A stretch of 64,000 bases of DNA, taken from contig NZ_CP084560.1 in NCBI RefSeq assembly GCF_021789175.1, positions 2,294,001 to 2,358,000 of the forward strand. The letters run 5' to 3'. A program made the position numbers and the translations under genes. The notes beneath the pieces are model-generated. The model ran no database searches, was not told the DNA's origin, and saw nothing but the letters and a program-made list of their open reading frames with translations. Positions 17,100 through 24,942 of this stretch are shown here, piece by piece. Source of the stretch: Arthrobacter sp. FW306-2-2C-D06B. GTDB lineage: Bacteria; Actinomycetota; Actinomycetes; Actinomycetales; Micrococcaceae. Position 1 is the first letter of the stretch. Each line of letters opens with the position of its first letter.

Positions 17100-18584
17100 A
17101 TGGCAACTCTAAGCGACGGCGTAGGCTTCCGTTCCAAACGCGGCCCCATACTCATAGCCCTGATGCTCTCGAGCGGTCTTGTCGCGATCGATGCAACTAT
17201 CGTGGCGACCGCCGTGCCTTCGATCGTTCATGAAATCGGCGGGTTCGCCTCGTTCCCGTGGCTCTTCTCCGCCTACCTGCTCGCACAGGCCGTCTCGGTC
17301 CCGGTCTACGCGAAACTCTCCGACATGGCTGGCCGGAAGCCAATCATTCTCACTGGCATCGGACTGTTCCTGCTCGGATCCATCCTTTGCGGGCTTGCGT
17401 GGAGCATGCCCGCGCTCATCGCGTTCCGCGTGGTGCAGGGCCTCGGTGCCGGCGCCGTACTGCCTGTGGCCATTACCATCGCCGGCGATATCTACACCCT
17501 CGCCGAGCGCGCGAAGGTGCAAGGCTACCTTGCCAGTGTGTGGGCCACGTCGTCTGTTGTGGGTCCAACTCTGGGTGGGGTCTTCTCTTCGCTGGGAGTC
17601 TGGCGCGGAATCTTCCTCGTCAACGTTCCGCTGTGCGTCGTGGCGGCGTGGATGCTGGTTCAAAGGTTCCAGGAGAACATCGAACGGGTAAAGCACCGCG
17701 TCGATTATCTTGGAGCCGCCCTTCTCACGTTCACGTTGACCTTGAGCATCCTCGGTGCCTTGGAAGGCGGCCAGGCCTGGGCCTGGGACTCTCCGATCAG
17801 CATCGCAGTATTCGCCATTGGCGCAGTTTTGCTTGTTGCCTTCGTCCTGGTTGAGCGACGGGCAGCTGAACCTGTCCTTCCGCCGTGGGTCGTTTCGAGG
17901 CGTCTTCTCGCCACGACCGCACTGATCTCCTTTGGAGCCGGAGCAGTCGTACTAGGCCTCACCTCGTACGTTCCGACCTTCCTTCAAGGGGCGCTTTCGG
18001 TGTCGCCATTGGATGCGGGCCTGTCCCTGGCGGCCCTGACGATCGGCTGGCCGATCAGCGCTTCGCAGTCGGGCCGTTTTTACCTTAGGATCGGCTTTCG
18101 GGCAACAGCCTTGATTGGAATCACCGTTACCCTTATCGGCTCGGCGGCCCTCGCCGTGACGGCCTACACGCCGAATATCGTGCTCGTCGCAGGCAGTTGC
18201 TTCGTTGCCGGGCTAGGACTTGGGCTTCTGGCAACCCCGAGCCTGATCGCGGCCCAGTCCAGTGTCGAATGGCACGAACGGGGAGTGGTGACGGGCACCA
18301 ACCTCTTCGCGCGATCCATTGGCAGCTCGCTTGGAGTAGCCGTTTTCGGTGCAGTGGCAAATGCGATCTACGGCGGCAGCCCCGGTGGCGCTAAGAATCC
18401 GCAATCGGTGGTATTCGCTTCTGCGGCGGTATTTCTCGCGGTGCTCGTGAGCGCCGCGCTCACCGTCGTCGCTGTCCTCGCGATGCCCGCAACACCTCTG
18501 GAGACTACGGCTGCCCAGGGCGAACGGCCAGCCCCGCGGCTCCAAAAAGTGCGGCGACCAAACGGACGGGACGGAGGCCCTTAG
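17100..18584 (+). CDS. MFS drug exporter, DHA2 (EmrB/QacA) type
   Basis: 494-residue major facilitator with about fourteen membrane segments. Family motifs: LVAIDATIVATAVPSIVHE in the first segment (motif D1), AKLSDMAGRKPIILTG (motif A), FRVVQGLGAGAVLPVAI and VWATSSVVGPTLGGVFS (motif C), the last typical of proton-driven exporters. It should expel hydrophobic or cationic toxic compounds. It stands alone, with no repressor gene adjacent, and ends 19 bp before the convergent Hsp20 gene. Confidence 0.92.
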   Translation: MATLSDGVGFRSKRGPILIALMLSSGLVAIDATIVATAVPSIVHEIGGFASFPWLFSAYLLAQAVSVPVYAKLSDMAGRKPIILTGIGLFLLGSILCGLAWSMPALIAFRVVQGLGAGAVLPVAITIAGDIYTLAERAKVQGYLASVWATSSVVGPTLGGVFSSLGVWRGIFLVNVPLCVVAAWMLVQRFQENIERVKHRVDYLGAALLTFTLTLSILGALEGGQAWAWDSPISIAVFAIGAVLLVAFVLVERRAAEPVLPPWVVSRRLLATTALISFGAGAVVLGLTSYVPTFLQGALSVSPLDAGLSLAALTIGWPISASQSGRFYLRIGFRATALIGITVTLIGSAALAVTAYTPNIVLVAGSCFVAGLGLGLLATPSLIAAQSSVEWHERGVVTGTNLFARSIGSSLGVAVFGAVANAIYGGSPGGAKNPQSVVFASAAVFLAVLVSAALTVVAVLAMPATPLETTAAQGERPAPRLQKVRRPNGRDGGP

Positions 18585-18603
18585 GCTCGCGTCCTCGGTC
18601 GGG

Positions 18604-19056
18604 CTAGTTGCCCGGGTCCTCCGGAGACTGGTTGGCTTCGCGGCCACCCGTTCGGACCACTCGGATTTTCGCGGTCTGCGGCTCTGACTGTTCGGGGAGC
18701 TGGATACGGATTTCGAGGATGCCGTCCTCGTACGTCGCGACAATGCCGTCCTGGCTCACTCCGCGGGGCAGCGGAATGCTGCGGGACCGTTCGCCGTAGC
18801 GGAGTTCCGTACGGTAGCCCTTCTTGTCTACGCGTTCGGCATCCTCTTCGCGCCGCGCCTCGATATGCAGGTTGTCGTCGGCAATGCTGATGTCGACGTC
18901 GCTCTCGGGATCGATTCCCGGCAGATCCACTCTGACGACGAGCGTGTCCCCCTCTTGGTATTGCTCGATGCGGAGCGAAGGGTCGGATTCGCCTTGAAGG
19001 AAGCGTCGGAGCGGCTCCGGTACTCCGAGTCCGCCGCGTCCGAATAGGTTGTCCAT
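18604..19056 (-). CDS. Small heat-shock protein, Hsp20/alpha-crystallin family
   Basis: 150-residue ATP-independent chaperone that holds unfolding proteins. The alpha-crystallin domain runs from about residue 28 to 125: LVVRVDLPGIDPESDVDISI, DNLHIEARREE, SRSIPLPRGVSQDGIVATYE and the DGILEIRIQLP strand with the Ile-x-Ile-type tail later in IRVV. AGGAGG precedes the ATG. I searched the 180 bp upstream for an HspR-type inverted repeat and see no convincing one. Confidence 0.93.
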   Translation of the reverse strand: MDNLFGRGGLGVPEPLRRFLQGESDPSLRIEQYQEGDTLVVRVDLPGIDPESDVDISIADDNLHIEARREEDAERVDKKGYRTELRYGERSRSIPLPRGVSQDGIVATYEDGILEIRIQLPEQSEPQTAKIRVVRTGGREANQSPEDPGN

Positions 19057-19234
19057 GATGACCTCCTGGTAGGTGCCGGCTGAGGGTCAAGACTTGCCGG
19101 GATGAGAAGAAAGCTACGCCTAGCGTGGTCCCGTGGATAGCCCCTCGGTCTCTGCTGAGGTGGTGTACCCCACCGAATAGTGCCATCTTGACGTCAGCTA
19201 TGCCCGGTCGGAAACTGGGCATAGGAGGCGCGCC

Positions 19235-19432
19235 GTGGGCAATTTGGCTTGGATTCTCGTGCTGCTCATCCCACCCTTGGGCTTCTTTGTTTTCCTGGTT
19301 TACGCAAACATTCGATTGTCGGCCAGGCGGAAAGCTCTTGGGCTACCCCCTCTAGGACTGACTCCACGTCGTTCCAAGACTCGCCACAGGAAGCATCACA
19401 AATACGTGATCATTCATCGCTTCAAACACTGA
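19235..19432 (+). CDS. Small membrane protein, 65 residues
   Basis: One hydrophobic segment (LAWILVLLIPPLGFFVFLVY) follows a very short N-terminus, then a strongly basic tail (RRSKTRHRKHHKYVIIHRFKH, broken by few acidic residues). The topology should place the basic tail in the cytoplasm. The GTG start has an excellent AGGAGG at proper spacing, which is the main reason to accept it. It is divergent from Hsp20 and convergent with the following gene. Function unknown. Confidence 0.6.
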   Translation: MGNLAWILVLLIPPLGFFVFLVYANIRLSARRKALGLPPLGLTPRRSKTRHRKHHKYVIIHRFKH

Positions 19433-19444
19433 GAAGTGCGCTTC

Positions 19445-20128
19445 TCAGCTTTGATGGAAGTCCGGAGCCTTTGGTGCGTCGAGCATTCCCGCGATCTTCT
19501 CTTCCAAGGCCGCTATGGTCGCTTCGGGCAGGACAATCAGCCCATCCAATTCGCGCCGGGCACGCTTGTACGCCGTCTGCCGCTCTGCCGGCGTCGCTGC
19601 AGTGTCAGAAGCGATCCTGAGCAGCTTCCTGGCGGTCGCCAGCCGCTGGCGTTCGGGCTCAGTGAAGTTGCCGTCCTTGATGCGTTTGGCTTCCCGCTCG
19701 GCCACGTCGAACGCCAGTTCGAAGCTGCGGACGGCCGTGCGATACTCGGCCAGCCGGGCCGCCGTCGTGATTTCTCCCGGAGTTGCCGGGCGCAAGCCGT
19801 CAGCTTCCCGCTTGGCCCGAAGAAACGCCACGGTCAGCGGCTCGCGGACATCCGACATGACCGGAAAATCGATGAGTTTTCCGACGTCGAGTTCGTATTC
19901 GAGCCATCTCCGGTTCACAGCGTCATGCGCCTCTTGCAGCCGCAGGACCTCGGCCTGGCTGGCTTGCTCCGCTTCCGCCGCGCGGTTCTTGAGCTGATAG
20001 AGCTCCACCCGACGGCGGTGCCGCCGTTCGCTGGCCCTGGACCAGGACCGCGCCCAACCGCCGGCCAATCCGCTGAGGGGAAAGACCAGCCACCAGTAGT
20101 GGCCGACAAATTCGAGGAAGGGATTCAC
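19445..20128 (-). CDS. Hypothetical membrane-anchored coiled-coil protein
   Basis: 227 residues. One N-terminal membrane segment (HYWWLVFPLSGLAGGWA) followed by a highly charged, mostly helical body with long Ala/Glu/Arg/Lys stretches (QLKNRAAEAEQASQAEVLRL, RTAVRSFELAFDVAEREAKR), probably coiled coil. I do not recognise the family; similar proteins occur in Arthrobacter-type genomes as unknowns (recollection). GTG 20128 has GAAG upstream. No clear operon partner: the upstream region holds only a hydrolase remnant. Confidence 0.65.
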   Translation of the reverse strand: MNPFLEFVGHYWWLVFPLSGLAGGWARSWSRASERRHRRRVELYQLKNRAAEAEQASQAEVLRLQEAHDAVNRRWLEYELDVGKLIDFPVMSDVREPLTVAFLRAKREADGLRPATPGEITTAARLAEYRTAVRSFELAFDVAEREAKRIKDGNFTEPERQRLATARKLLRIASDTAATPAERQTAYKRARRELDGLIVLPEATIAALEEKIAGMLDAPKAPDFHQS

Positions 20129-20187
20129 CGCTTCATCGTCCCACCGGCCCGGACGTGTCTCAAGAGGCCCGTGAATGGGCAGCAGGC

Positions 20188-20376
20188 CTAGCCGACCTTC
20201 CGGAGCCAGTCCGTCAGGAGTGGCAAGACGACGGAGCTATGCATCGCTCCGATGTGGTCGAGGCCAGGAAGCACTTGGACATCCCACCCGGCTTCAATGA
20301 GGGCTTGCTTATGTGCCGTCAGGGGCTCGCCGATCTTTACCTGGACGTTCAGCGACCCTTGGAGTGGTCCCCGATC
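20188..20376 (-). pseudogene. C-terminal remnant of an alpha/beta hydrolase
   Basis: Reading the minus strand from an in-frame TGA at 20377-20379 gives about 62 codons that look like the last part of an alpha/beta hydrolase: KIGEPLTAHKQALIEAGWDV, then VLPGLDHIGAMHSSVVLPLL and a final DWLRKVG before TAG. The GLDHIGAM segment corresponds to the catalytic-His loop of such enzymes. There is no start codon with ribosome site and the nucleophile half is absent, so I regard it as a decayed fragment. A plus-strand frame across it has no such resemblance. Confidence 0.5.
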
Positions 20377-20466
20377 TCAGGGCTTTCCCCATCGACAGGC
20401 ACCCTGCCCAGGAATAGCCTTAAGCCGTCCCATTGACCGACAAGGATGACGGAGAGGTATCCGAAC

Positions 20467-20859
20467 ATGGGAGCTACAGAAAACGCTGAATTGGTCCGGC
20501 GGGGATACGAGGCCTTTAATGCAGGTGATCTGGCGACACTCAGCGAGTTGTTCGCGGAAGACGCAGTCTGGCACGTAGCAGGAAGCGGCGTGCTGTCCGG
20601 GACGAAGCAAGGACGCGACGCGATCCTGGCGTATTTCGGCGAGTTGGGAGCGCGTTCCCAAGGTACGTTCCAAGCGACGGTCCAGGACATCGTCGGCGGA
20701 GAAAACCACACCATCGGGCTCCAGCAAAGCCACGCCGAAAGCGACGGAAAGACCCTGGACATTGCAACCGCCATCTCCTTCGTTCTCCGCGACGGAAAGG
20801 TAGTAGAGGGCCGGGAGTTCTTCGAGGACACAGCCAAGGCGGACGAATTCTGGACCTGA
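20467..20859 (+). CDS. Nuclear transport factor 2 / SnoaL-like protein
   Basis: 130-residue protein of the NTF2-like cone fold. It has NAELVRRGYEAFNAGDLATL, LFAEDAVWHVAG, GRDAILAYFGEL and a C-terminal DGKVVEGREFFEDT strand pair, the ordinary pattern of the SnoaL-like ketosteroid-isomerase relatives. Such proteins bind or isomerise small hydrophobic molecules; the substrate here is unknown. ATG 20467 is preceded by GGAGAGG; an ATG 21 bp upstream is in frame but lacks spacing for a ribosome site. Confidence 0.8.
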   Translation: MGATENAELVRRGYEAFNAGDLATLSELFAEDAVWHVAGSGVLSGTKQGRDAILAYFGELGARSQGTFQATVQDIVGGENHTIGLQQSHAESDGKTLDIATAISFVLRDGKVVEGREFFEDTAKADEFWT

Positions 20860-20961
20860 ATCCCGGAGGCGGATCCCGCACCTGAAAACTCATTGACATC
20901 CCGGGTAGCGGGGTCTATTGCTTGGCATGTCCACACCCGTCAACACCAGCAGGGAGCAGAT

Positions 20962-21252
20962 ATGGAGCTGTATGGAGTCGTGCACTTCTTCCCAGGAGGA
21001 ACGAAGGACCAATACGAGGCGTCAATAGCCGCCGTTCACCCAGGAGAAGGGCTCTTGCCCGAGGGCCAGACCTTCCACGCCGCAGGCCCGTCGGCCGGCG
21101 GATGGACGATCATGGCCGTCCACGAGTCGAAAGAAAGTTGGGAGAAGTTCCGCGACGGCATTCTCATGCCCCGCATGCAGGCAGGCATCGAGGGCGGATT
21201 CGAATCACCCCCGGAAGAGACCGTCGTCGATCTCTACAAGGTGATGCCCTAA
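20962..21252 (+). CDS. Hypothetical protein, 96 residues
   Basis: Small soluble protein beginning MELYGVVHFFPGGTKDQYEA and containing AAGPSAGGWTIMAVHESKES and WEKFRDGILMPRMQAG. The pattern of a ferredoxin-like alpha/beta barrel with an early catalytic-type histidine and a late WEKF..GI.MPR helix suggests kinship with the antibiotic biosynthesis monooxygenase/dabb group, but this is only a guess. AGGGAG precedes the ATG. A clear hairpin terminator follows within 10 bp, so it is transcribed separately from the next gene. Confidence 0.7.
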   Translation: MELYGVVHFFPGGTKDQYEASIAAVHPGEGLLPEGQTFHAAGPSAGGWTIMAVHESKESWEKFRDGILMPRMQAGIEGGFESPPEETVVDLYKVMP

Positions 21253-21261
21253 CTATTCGAA

Positions 21262-21292
21262 AAGGCCGCCCCCAGGTCTCGCGGGCGGCCTT
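21262..21292 (+). terminator. Rho-independent-like hairpin
   Basis: AAGGCCGCCC (21262-21271) pairs perfectly with GGGCGGCCTT (21283-21292) around an 11-base loop, 9 bp after the stop of the 96-residue gene. The stem ends in TT but has no long T-run, as is common in high-GC actinobacteria. Confidence 0.75.
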
Positions 21293-21326
21293 CGACTTTC
21301 AGCGGCGGACATGGAAAGGAACAGTC

Positions 21327-21674
21327 ATGGCCTCGATAGTGAACTACTTCGAAGTAGGTTCGCCCGATCCCGAGAGCGCGCGGGCTTTCTACGGCTCGCT
21401 CTTCGACTGGACTTTCGGTGAGTCCTCGCCTGCCAGCTACCAGATGGTGAATGGCGACAAGGGCGGGCTGTGGGACACCTCCTCGCTAGAGGGAACGTCG
21501 TGGGCGATCTTCTACGTCCAGGTCGACGACGTTAAAGCCGCGATCGCCAGGGCAGAGGCGCTCGGTGCGAGCGTCGCCATCCCGTTCGTCGACAACGGCG
21601 CCATCGAGTTCGCGCACCTCCTGGACCCGCACGGCAACCGTTTCGGTGTGTGGCGTCCGAAACAGGCGGGTTGA
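21327..21674 (+). CDS. VOC-family (glyoxalase/bleomycin-resistance fold) protein
   Basis: 115-residue vicinal-oxygen-chelate protein: IVNYFEVGSPDPESARAFYG opening beta-alpha unit, SWAIFYVQVDDVKAAIARAE and IEFAHLLDPHGNRFGVWRP at the end, all standard for the fold. Such proteins are metal-dependent lyases, dioxygenases or drug-binding proteins; the substrate here is unknown. AAAGGA precedes the ATG. It is followed 53 bp later by an oxygenase gene on the same strand. Confidence 0.87.
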   Translation: MASIVNYFEVGSPDPESARAFYGSLFDWTFGESSPASYQMVNGDKGGLWDTSSLEGTSWAIFYVQVDDVKAAIARAEALGASVAIPFVDNGAIEFAHLLDPHGNRFGVWRPKQAG

Positions 21675-21727
21675 AGCGACGGGACAATGCGGATACTCGC
21701 GACGCTCAATGAAAAGGACGAAGTGCA

Positions 21728-22735
21728 TTGACACTCGATACATTGCCCGTGATCGATTTCTCCCAACTGAATGCTGGCCCGGAAGAGGCCGCCCGATTCC
21801 GTGACGAACTGCGCGACGCCATGCATGAGGTTGGCTTTCTCTACTTGGCCGGCCACGGCATTCCGCAGGAGTTGACGGACGCCATTCTCGACGTGTCGCG
21901 CCGCTTTTTCGAGTTGCCGGAAGAAGAAAAACTTGCGATCGAGAACGTCCGCAGCCCCCAATTCCGCGGCTACACCCGCGTTGGCGGCGAGCTCACGGAC
22001 GGCGGGATCGACTGGCGCGAGCAGATCGACATCGGCGTCGAACGTGACTCTGTTGAACCGGGCCCGGGCGTCGCGGAATATTGGCGCCTGGAGGGGCCCA
22101 ACCTGTGGCCGGCCGCGCTGCCTGAAATGCGGGAAATCGTCTCGGAATGGACCGACCGGCTAAGCACCGTCTCGCTTACGTTGCTGCGGGCCTTGGCAGT
22201 TTCCCTCGGGGCGCCCGAGGACACCTTTGATGCGGCCTTCGCCGCCCGGGCTTTCCCTGTCCTCAAGATCGTGAGATATCCGGGGGAGTCGAACCCGGAA
22301 CCCAAGCAGGGCGTGGGGTCCCACCGTGACGGAGGCGTGCTGACACTCCTCCTGGTTGAGCCAGGGAAGGGCGGTCTCCAGGTCGAGTACCAAGGGAAGT
22401 GGATCGACGCGCCACAAGTGCCGGGGACTTTCGTAGTCAATATCGGCGAAATGCTGGAACTGGCCACTAACGGCTACCTCAAGGCGACCCTGCACCGCGT
22501 GATCTCACCGCTCCGCGGCACGGACCGGATTTCCCTTCCCTTCTTCTACAATCCGGCACTTGACGCGACCATGCCGCAGCTTGCCGTGAGCCCGGAATTC
22601 CAGGCAAAAGCCCGTGGCTTGTCGGTTGACCCGACGAATAGTCCGATTCTGGAAACCTACGGTGACAACGCACTCCGGTACCGCCTTCGCGCCCACCCGA
22701 ACGTCGTCGCGGAGCATCACGCCGACCTGCTGTGA
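21728..22735 (+). CDS. Isopenicillin N synthase-like 2-oxoglutarate/Fe(II) oxygenase
   Basis: 335-residue non-heme iron oxygenase. The N-terminal DIOX_N region (LPVIDFSQLNAG, VGFLYLAGHGIP, RRFFELPEEEKL) is complete, and the iron site is in GVGSHRDGGVLTLLL (His and Asp) and KATLHRVISPLRGTDRIS (second His, then the Arg-x-Ser co-substrate motif). Typical roles are hydroxylation or ring closure of small molecules. The TTG start has AAGGA at 9 nt. It lies in a short run with a VOC protein and a thioredoxin-fold protein, without a recognisable pathway. Confidence 0.9.
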   Translation: MTLDTLPVIDFSQLNAGPEEAARFRDELRDAMHEVGFLYLAGHGIPQELTDAILDVSRRFFELPEEEKLAIENVRSPQFRGYTRVGGELTDGGIDWREQIDIGVERDSVEPGPGVAEYWRLEGPNLWPAALPEMREIVSEWTDRLSTVSLTLLRALAVSLGAPEDTFDAAFAARAFPVLKIVRYPGESNPEPKQGVGSHRDGGVLTLLLVEPGKGGLQVEYQGKWIDAPQVPGTFVVNIGEMLELATNGYLKATLHRVISPLRGTDRISLPFFYNPALDATMPQLAVSPEFQAKARGLSVDPTNSPILETYGDNALRYRLRAHPNVVAEHHADLL

Positions 22736-22766
22736 GTCCGACACCGCGGTGCCGGATAATGGGGTC

Positions 22767-23078
22767 ATGGATTTCGAATTGCTCACCATCCAGGACTGTC
22801 CGCACGGCACCGCAGCCAGGGAACTGTTCTCCCGGGCCGTGGAACTGGAAGGGGAGGCCCCTGCCTTGATTGCGGCCAGGGAGATCACCACCGACGACGA
22901 GGCCGAAGCGTCCGGATTCCACGGATCGCCGACGTTCATGGTGGACGGAATTGACCTGTTCCCCTCGACGGCGGATCCGGCCCTGACGTGTCGCGTCTAC
23001 CCTACGGCTGGGGGCCTCTCCGGCCTGCCCAGCCTGGAGTCGCTTCGACGGGCGATCCAGGCCAGGCTCGCCGCTTAA
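22767..23078 (+). CDS. Thioredoxin-fold protein of the DF (seleno)protein type
   Basis: 103 residues with an N-terminal FELLTIQDCPHGTAARELF, where Cys-Pro-His marks the redox or metal-binding position of a thioredoxin-like fold, followed by SGFHGSPTFMVDGIDLF, the cis-proline region. This pattern fits the small family called DF (seleno)protein, often near mercury or arsenic functions, though neither is seen here. A second cysteine lies in ALTCRVYP. It starts 31 bp after the oxygenase gene and ends 2 bp before the convergent ferredoxin gene. Confidence 0.75.
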   Translation: MDFELLTIQDCPHGTAARELFSRAVELEGEAPALIAAREITTDDEAEASGFHGSPTFMVDGIDLFPSTADPALTCRVYPTAGGLSGLPSLESLRRAIQARLAA

Positions 23079-23080
23079 CA

Positions 23081-23398
23081 TCAGCCCGGTATTGGCGCCG
23101 CTGCGACCACCGGGTGGTCCCGGCCGACGTTCCCCAGCACCGATGCTCCTTGTGGGGATCCGAGTTCCTCGAAGAACTCGACGTTGGCCCGGACATAATC
23201 TGCCCACTCATCCGGGACGTCGTCCGAGTAGTAGATCGCCTCGACCGGGCACACGGGATCGCAGGCGCCGCAGTCCACACATTCTGAGGGGTGGATGTAG
23301 AGCGAGCGTTCGCCCTCGTAGATGCAGTCCACCGGGCATTCGTCGATGCAGGCTTTGTCCTTGACGTCCACGCAGGGCTGCGCGATCACGTAAGTCAT
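23081..23398 (-). CDS. fdxA: Ferredoxin FdxA-type (3Fe-4S/4Fe-4S)
   Basis: 105-residue electron carrier of the seven-iron ferredoxin type. MTYVIAQPCVDVKDKACIDE and CPVDCIYEGERSLYIHP supply the first cluster ligands, and CVDCGACDPVCPVEA the second. The acidic C-terminal region DVPDEWADYVRANVEFFEEL is usual for actinobacterial FdxA. It begins 6 bp after the aldehyde dehydrogenase gene and is probably the last gene of that operon. Its presence suggests that an oxidation in the pathway may feed electrons to it, or that it is simply a housekeeping ferredoxin at this site. Confidence 0.93.
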   Translation of the reverse strand: MTYVIAQPCVDVKDKACIDECPVDCIYEGERSLYIHPSECVDCGACDPVCPVEAIYYSDDVPDEWADYVRANVEFFEELGSPQGASVLGNVGRDHPVVAAAPIPG

Positions 23399-23404
23399 GA
23401 CGCG

Positions 23405-24880
23405 CTACACACCGGTGTAAACGGTCTTGCCCCAGGTGAAGAAGTCCAGTGCGGACTTGCCCTGCTCGCGGAAGGTGTTCGTGGAGGAGTCCTTCACGCC
23501 ACCGAACGGCACGTTCAAGTCCAGGCCAGCCGTGGGGCGGTTGACCTTGATCACGCCTGCCTGCGCCCGCGCGGCGAAGTCCGTGGCGAGGGCCAGGGAG
23601 TCGGTGCAGATGCCTGCGGTGAGGCCGTACCGGGAGTCGTTGATCGCGGCGAGTCCGGCCTCGTAATCGGGGACCTCCAGGACCGCGACCACCGGACCGA
23701 AGATTTCCTCCGTCACGGCAGCGTCGTCACGGGGAATGTCGGTGAGCACTGCGGCCGGGAAGAGCAGCGCGCCGGAGGGGTCGCCGTCGTACTCTCCGTG
23801 GAGGAGGGTCGCTCCGCGTTCGACGGCGGTGCGCACCGCGGCCTGGTCCTGTTCGAACTGCTGGCTGCTCACCACAGCGCCCATCTTGGCGCCGTCGAGC
23901 CCGTCACCGGCGGTGTAGCCCGCGGCCTCTACAACAAGGGCTTCGAGGAACGCGTCCCGGACGCCCGGCGTGACGTAGACGCGCGACGTTGCAGTGCACG
24001 CCTGGCCCGTGAGTCCGAACGCGCCGGCTGCGACTACCGCGGCGGCCTTCCGCGGATCGGCGTCGTCGAGCACCAGGACGCCGTTCTTGCCGCCCATTTC
24101 GAGCTGGACGCGGGCGCGGCGGGCATTCAGGATTTCCTGGAGTCCGAGCCCCACTTTGGTGGATCCGGTGAAGGACAGCCCTGCGATGCGGGGATCGCGT
24201 GCCAAAGCGTCTCCGACTACGCGGCCCTTGCCGTGGATGACGTTGAATACTCCGGCGGGCAGCCCGGCGTCCTGCAGGGCGCGGGCAAGGTGCGTCGCCG
24301 AGAGCGGGGTGAGTTCTGCAGGCTTGATGACCACGGCGTTGCCGCTAATGAGGGCGGGGGCGGCCTTCCATGCCGGGATCGCGATGGGGAAGTTCCAAGG
24401 GGTGATGAGCCCGACGACGCCGAGCGGCTCGCGCCGGGTGGTGATCGTGGTGTCCGGGAGGCCACTGGGAAGCACTTCGCCGGTGGCGGCCCAGCCGAGG
24501 GAGCCGAAGAAGCGCAGCACGTCCGAGGCGCGCTTGACCTCTCCCTTGGCTTCAGTGAGGGTTTTGCCTTCCTCGCGGACGAGGTCCTCGGCGATCGCGC
24601 TTTGGCGCTCAAGGAGCAGGTTGCCTGCGGCCATGAGGATGGCGCCGCGGGCGGGGGCGGGCAACGCTGCCCACGCCGGCTGGGCGGCGGCAGCGGCTGT
24701 GATGGCCGCGTCGACGTCGTCGGCGGTGCCTCGCGGGGAGAGGGCGGCGAGTTCGTCCGGGCGGGCCGGGTTGATTCGCTGGATTTCGGGCTCTCCGGTC
24801 CATTCGCCGTTGATCAGGTGCTGCGCTGCGGCAACCTCTTTGCGGGCGGACGTTGCGGATTCGGTGGCGGTGGAAGTCAT
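23405..24880 (-). CDS. Aldehyde dehydrogenase of the unknown catabolic operon
   Basis: 491-residue NAD(P)-dependent aldehyde dehydrogenase: LITPWNFPIAIPAWKAAPAL, FTGSTKVGLGLQ, QLEMGGKNGVLVLDDAD with the general-base Glu, LTGQACTATSRVYV with the nucleophilic Cys, and VPFGGVKDSS. The sequence style is like the alpha-ketoglutaric semialdehyde dehydrogenase group used in sugar acid and hydroxyproline breakdown, but that is not proof of substrate. ATG 24880 follows AAAGGA. It lies 62 bp after the SDR gene and 6 bp before the ferredoxin gene. Confidence 0.9.
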   Translation of the reverse strand: MTSTATESATSARKEVAAAQHLINGEWTGEPEIQRINPARPDELAALSPRGTADDVDAAITAAAAAQPAWAALPAPARGAILMAAGNLLLERQSAIAEDLVREEGKTLTEAKGEVKRASDVLRFFGSLGWAATGEVLPSGLPDTTITTRREPLGVVGLITPWNFPIAIPAWKAAPALISGNAVVIKPAELTPLSATHLARALQDAGLPAGVFNVIHGKGRVVGDALARDPRIAGLSFTGSTKVGLGLQEILNARRARVQLEMGGKNGVLVLDDADPRKAAAVVAAGAFGLTGQACTATSRVYVTPGVRDAFLEALVVEAAGYTAGDGLDGAKMGAVVSSQQFEQDQAAVRTAVERGATLLHGEYDGDPSGALLFPAAVLTDIPRDDAAVTEEIFGPVVAVLEVPDYEAGLAAINDSRYGLTAGICTDSLALATDFAARAQAGVIKVNRPTAGLDLNVPFGGVKDSSTNTFREQGKSALDFFTWGKTVYTGV

Positions 24881-24942
24881 GGTAATCCTTTGGCCTAGCG
24901 GTTGGGATGGGGCATGAGTGCTGTCCGGGAGGAGAGCGGGGC

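Noticed and set aside
20155..20436. A 93-codon plus-strand frame
   Set aside because: The opposite strand of the same bases encodes a recognisable hydrolase C-terminus; the plus-strand product has no family features and no ribosome site.
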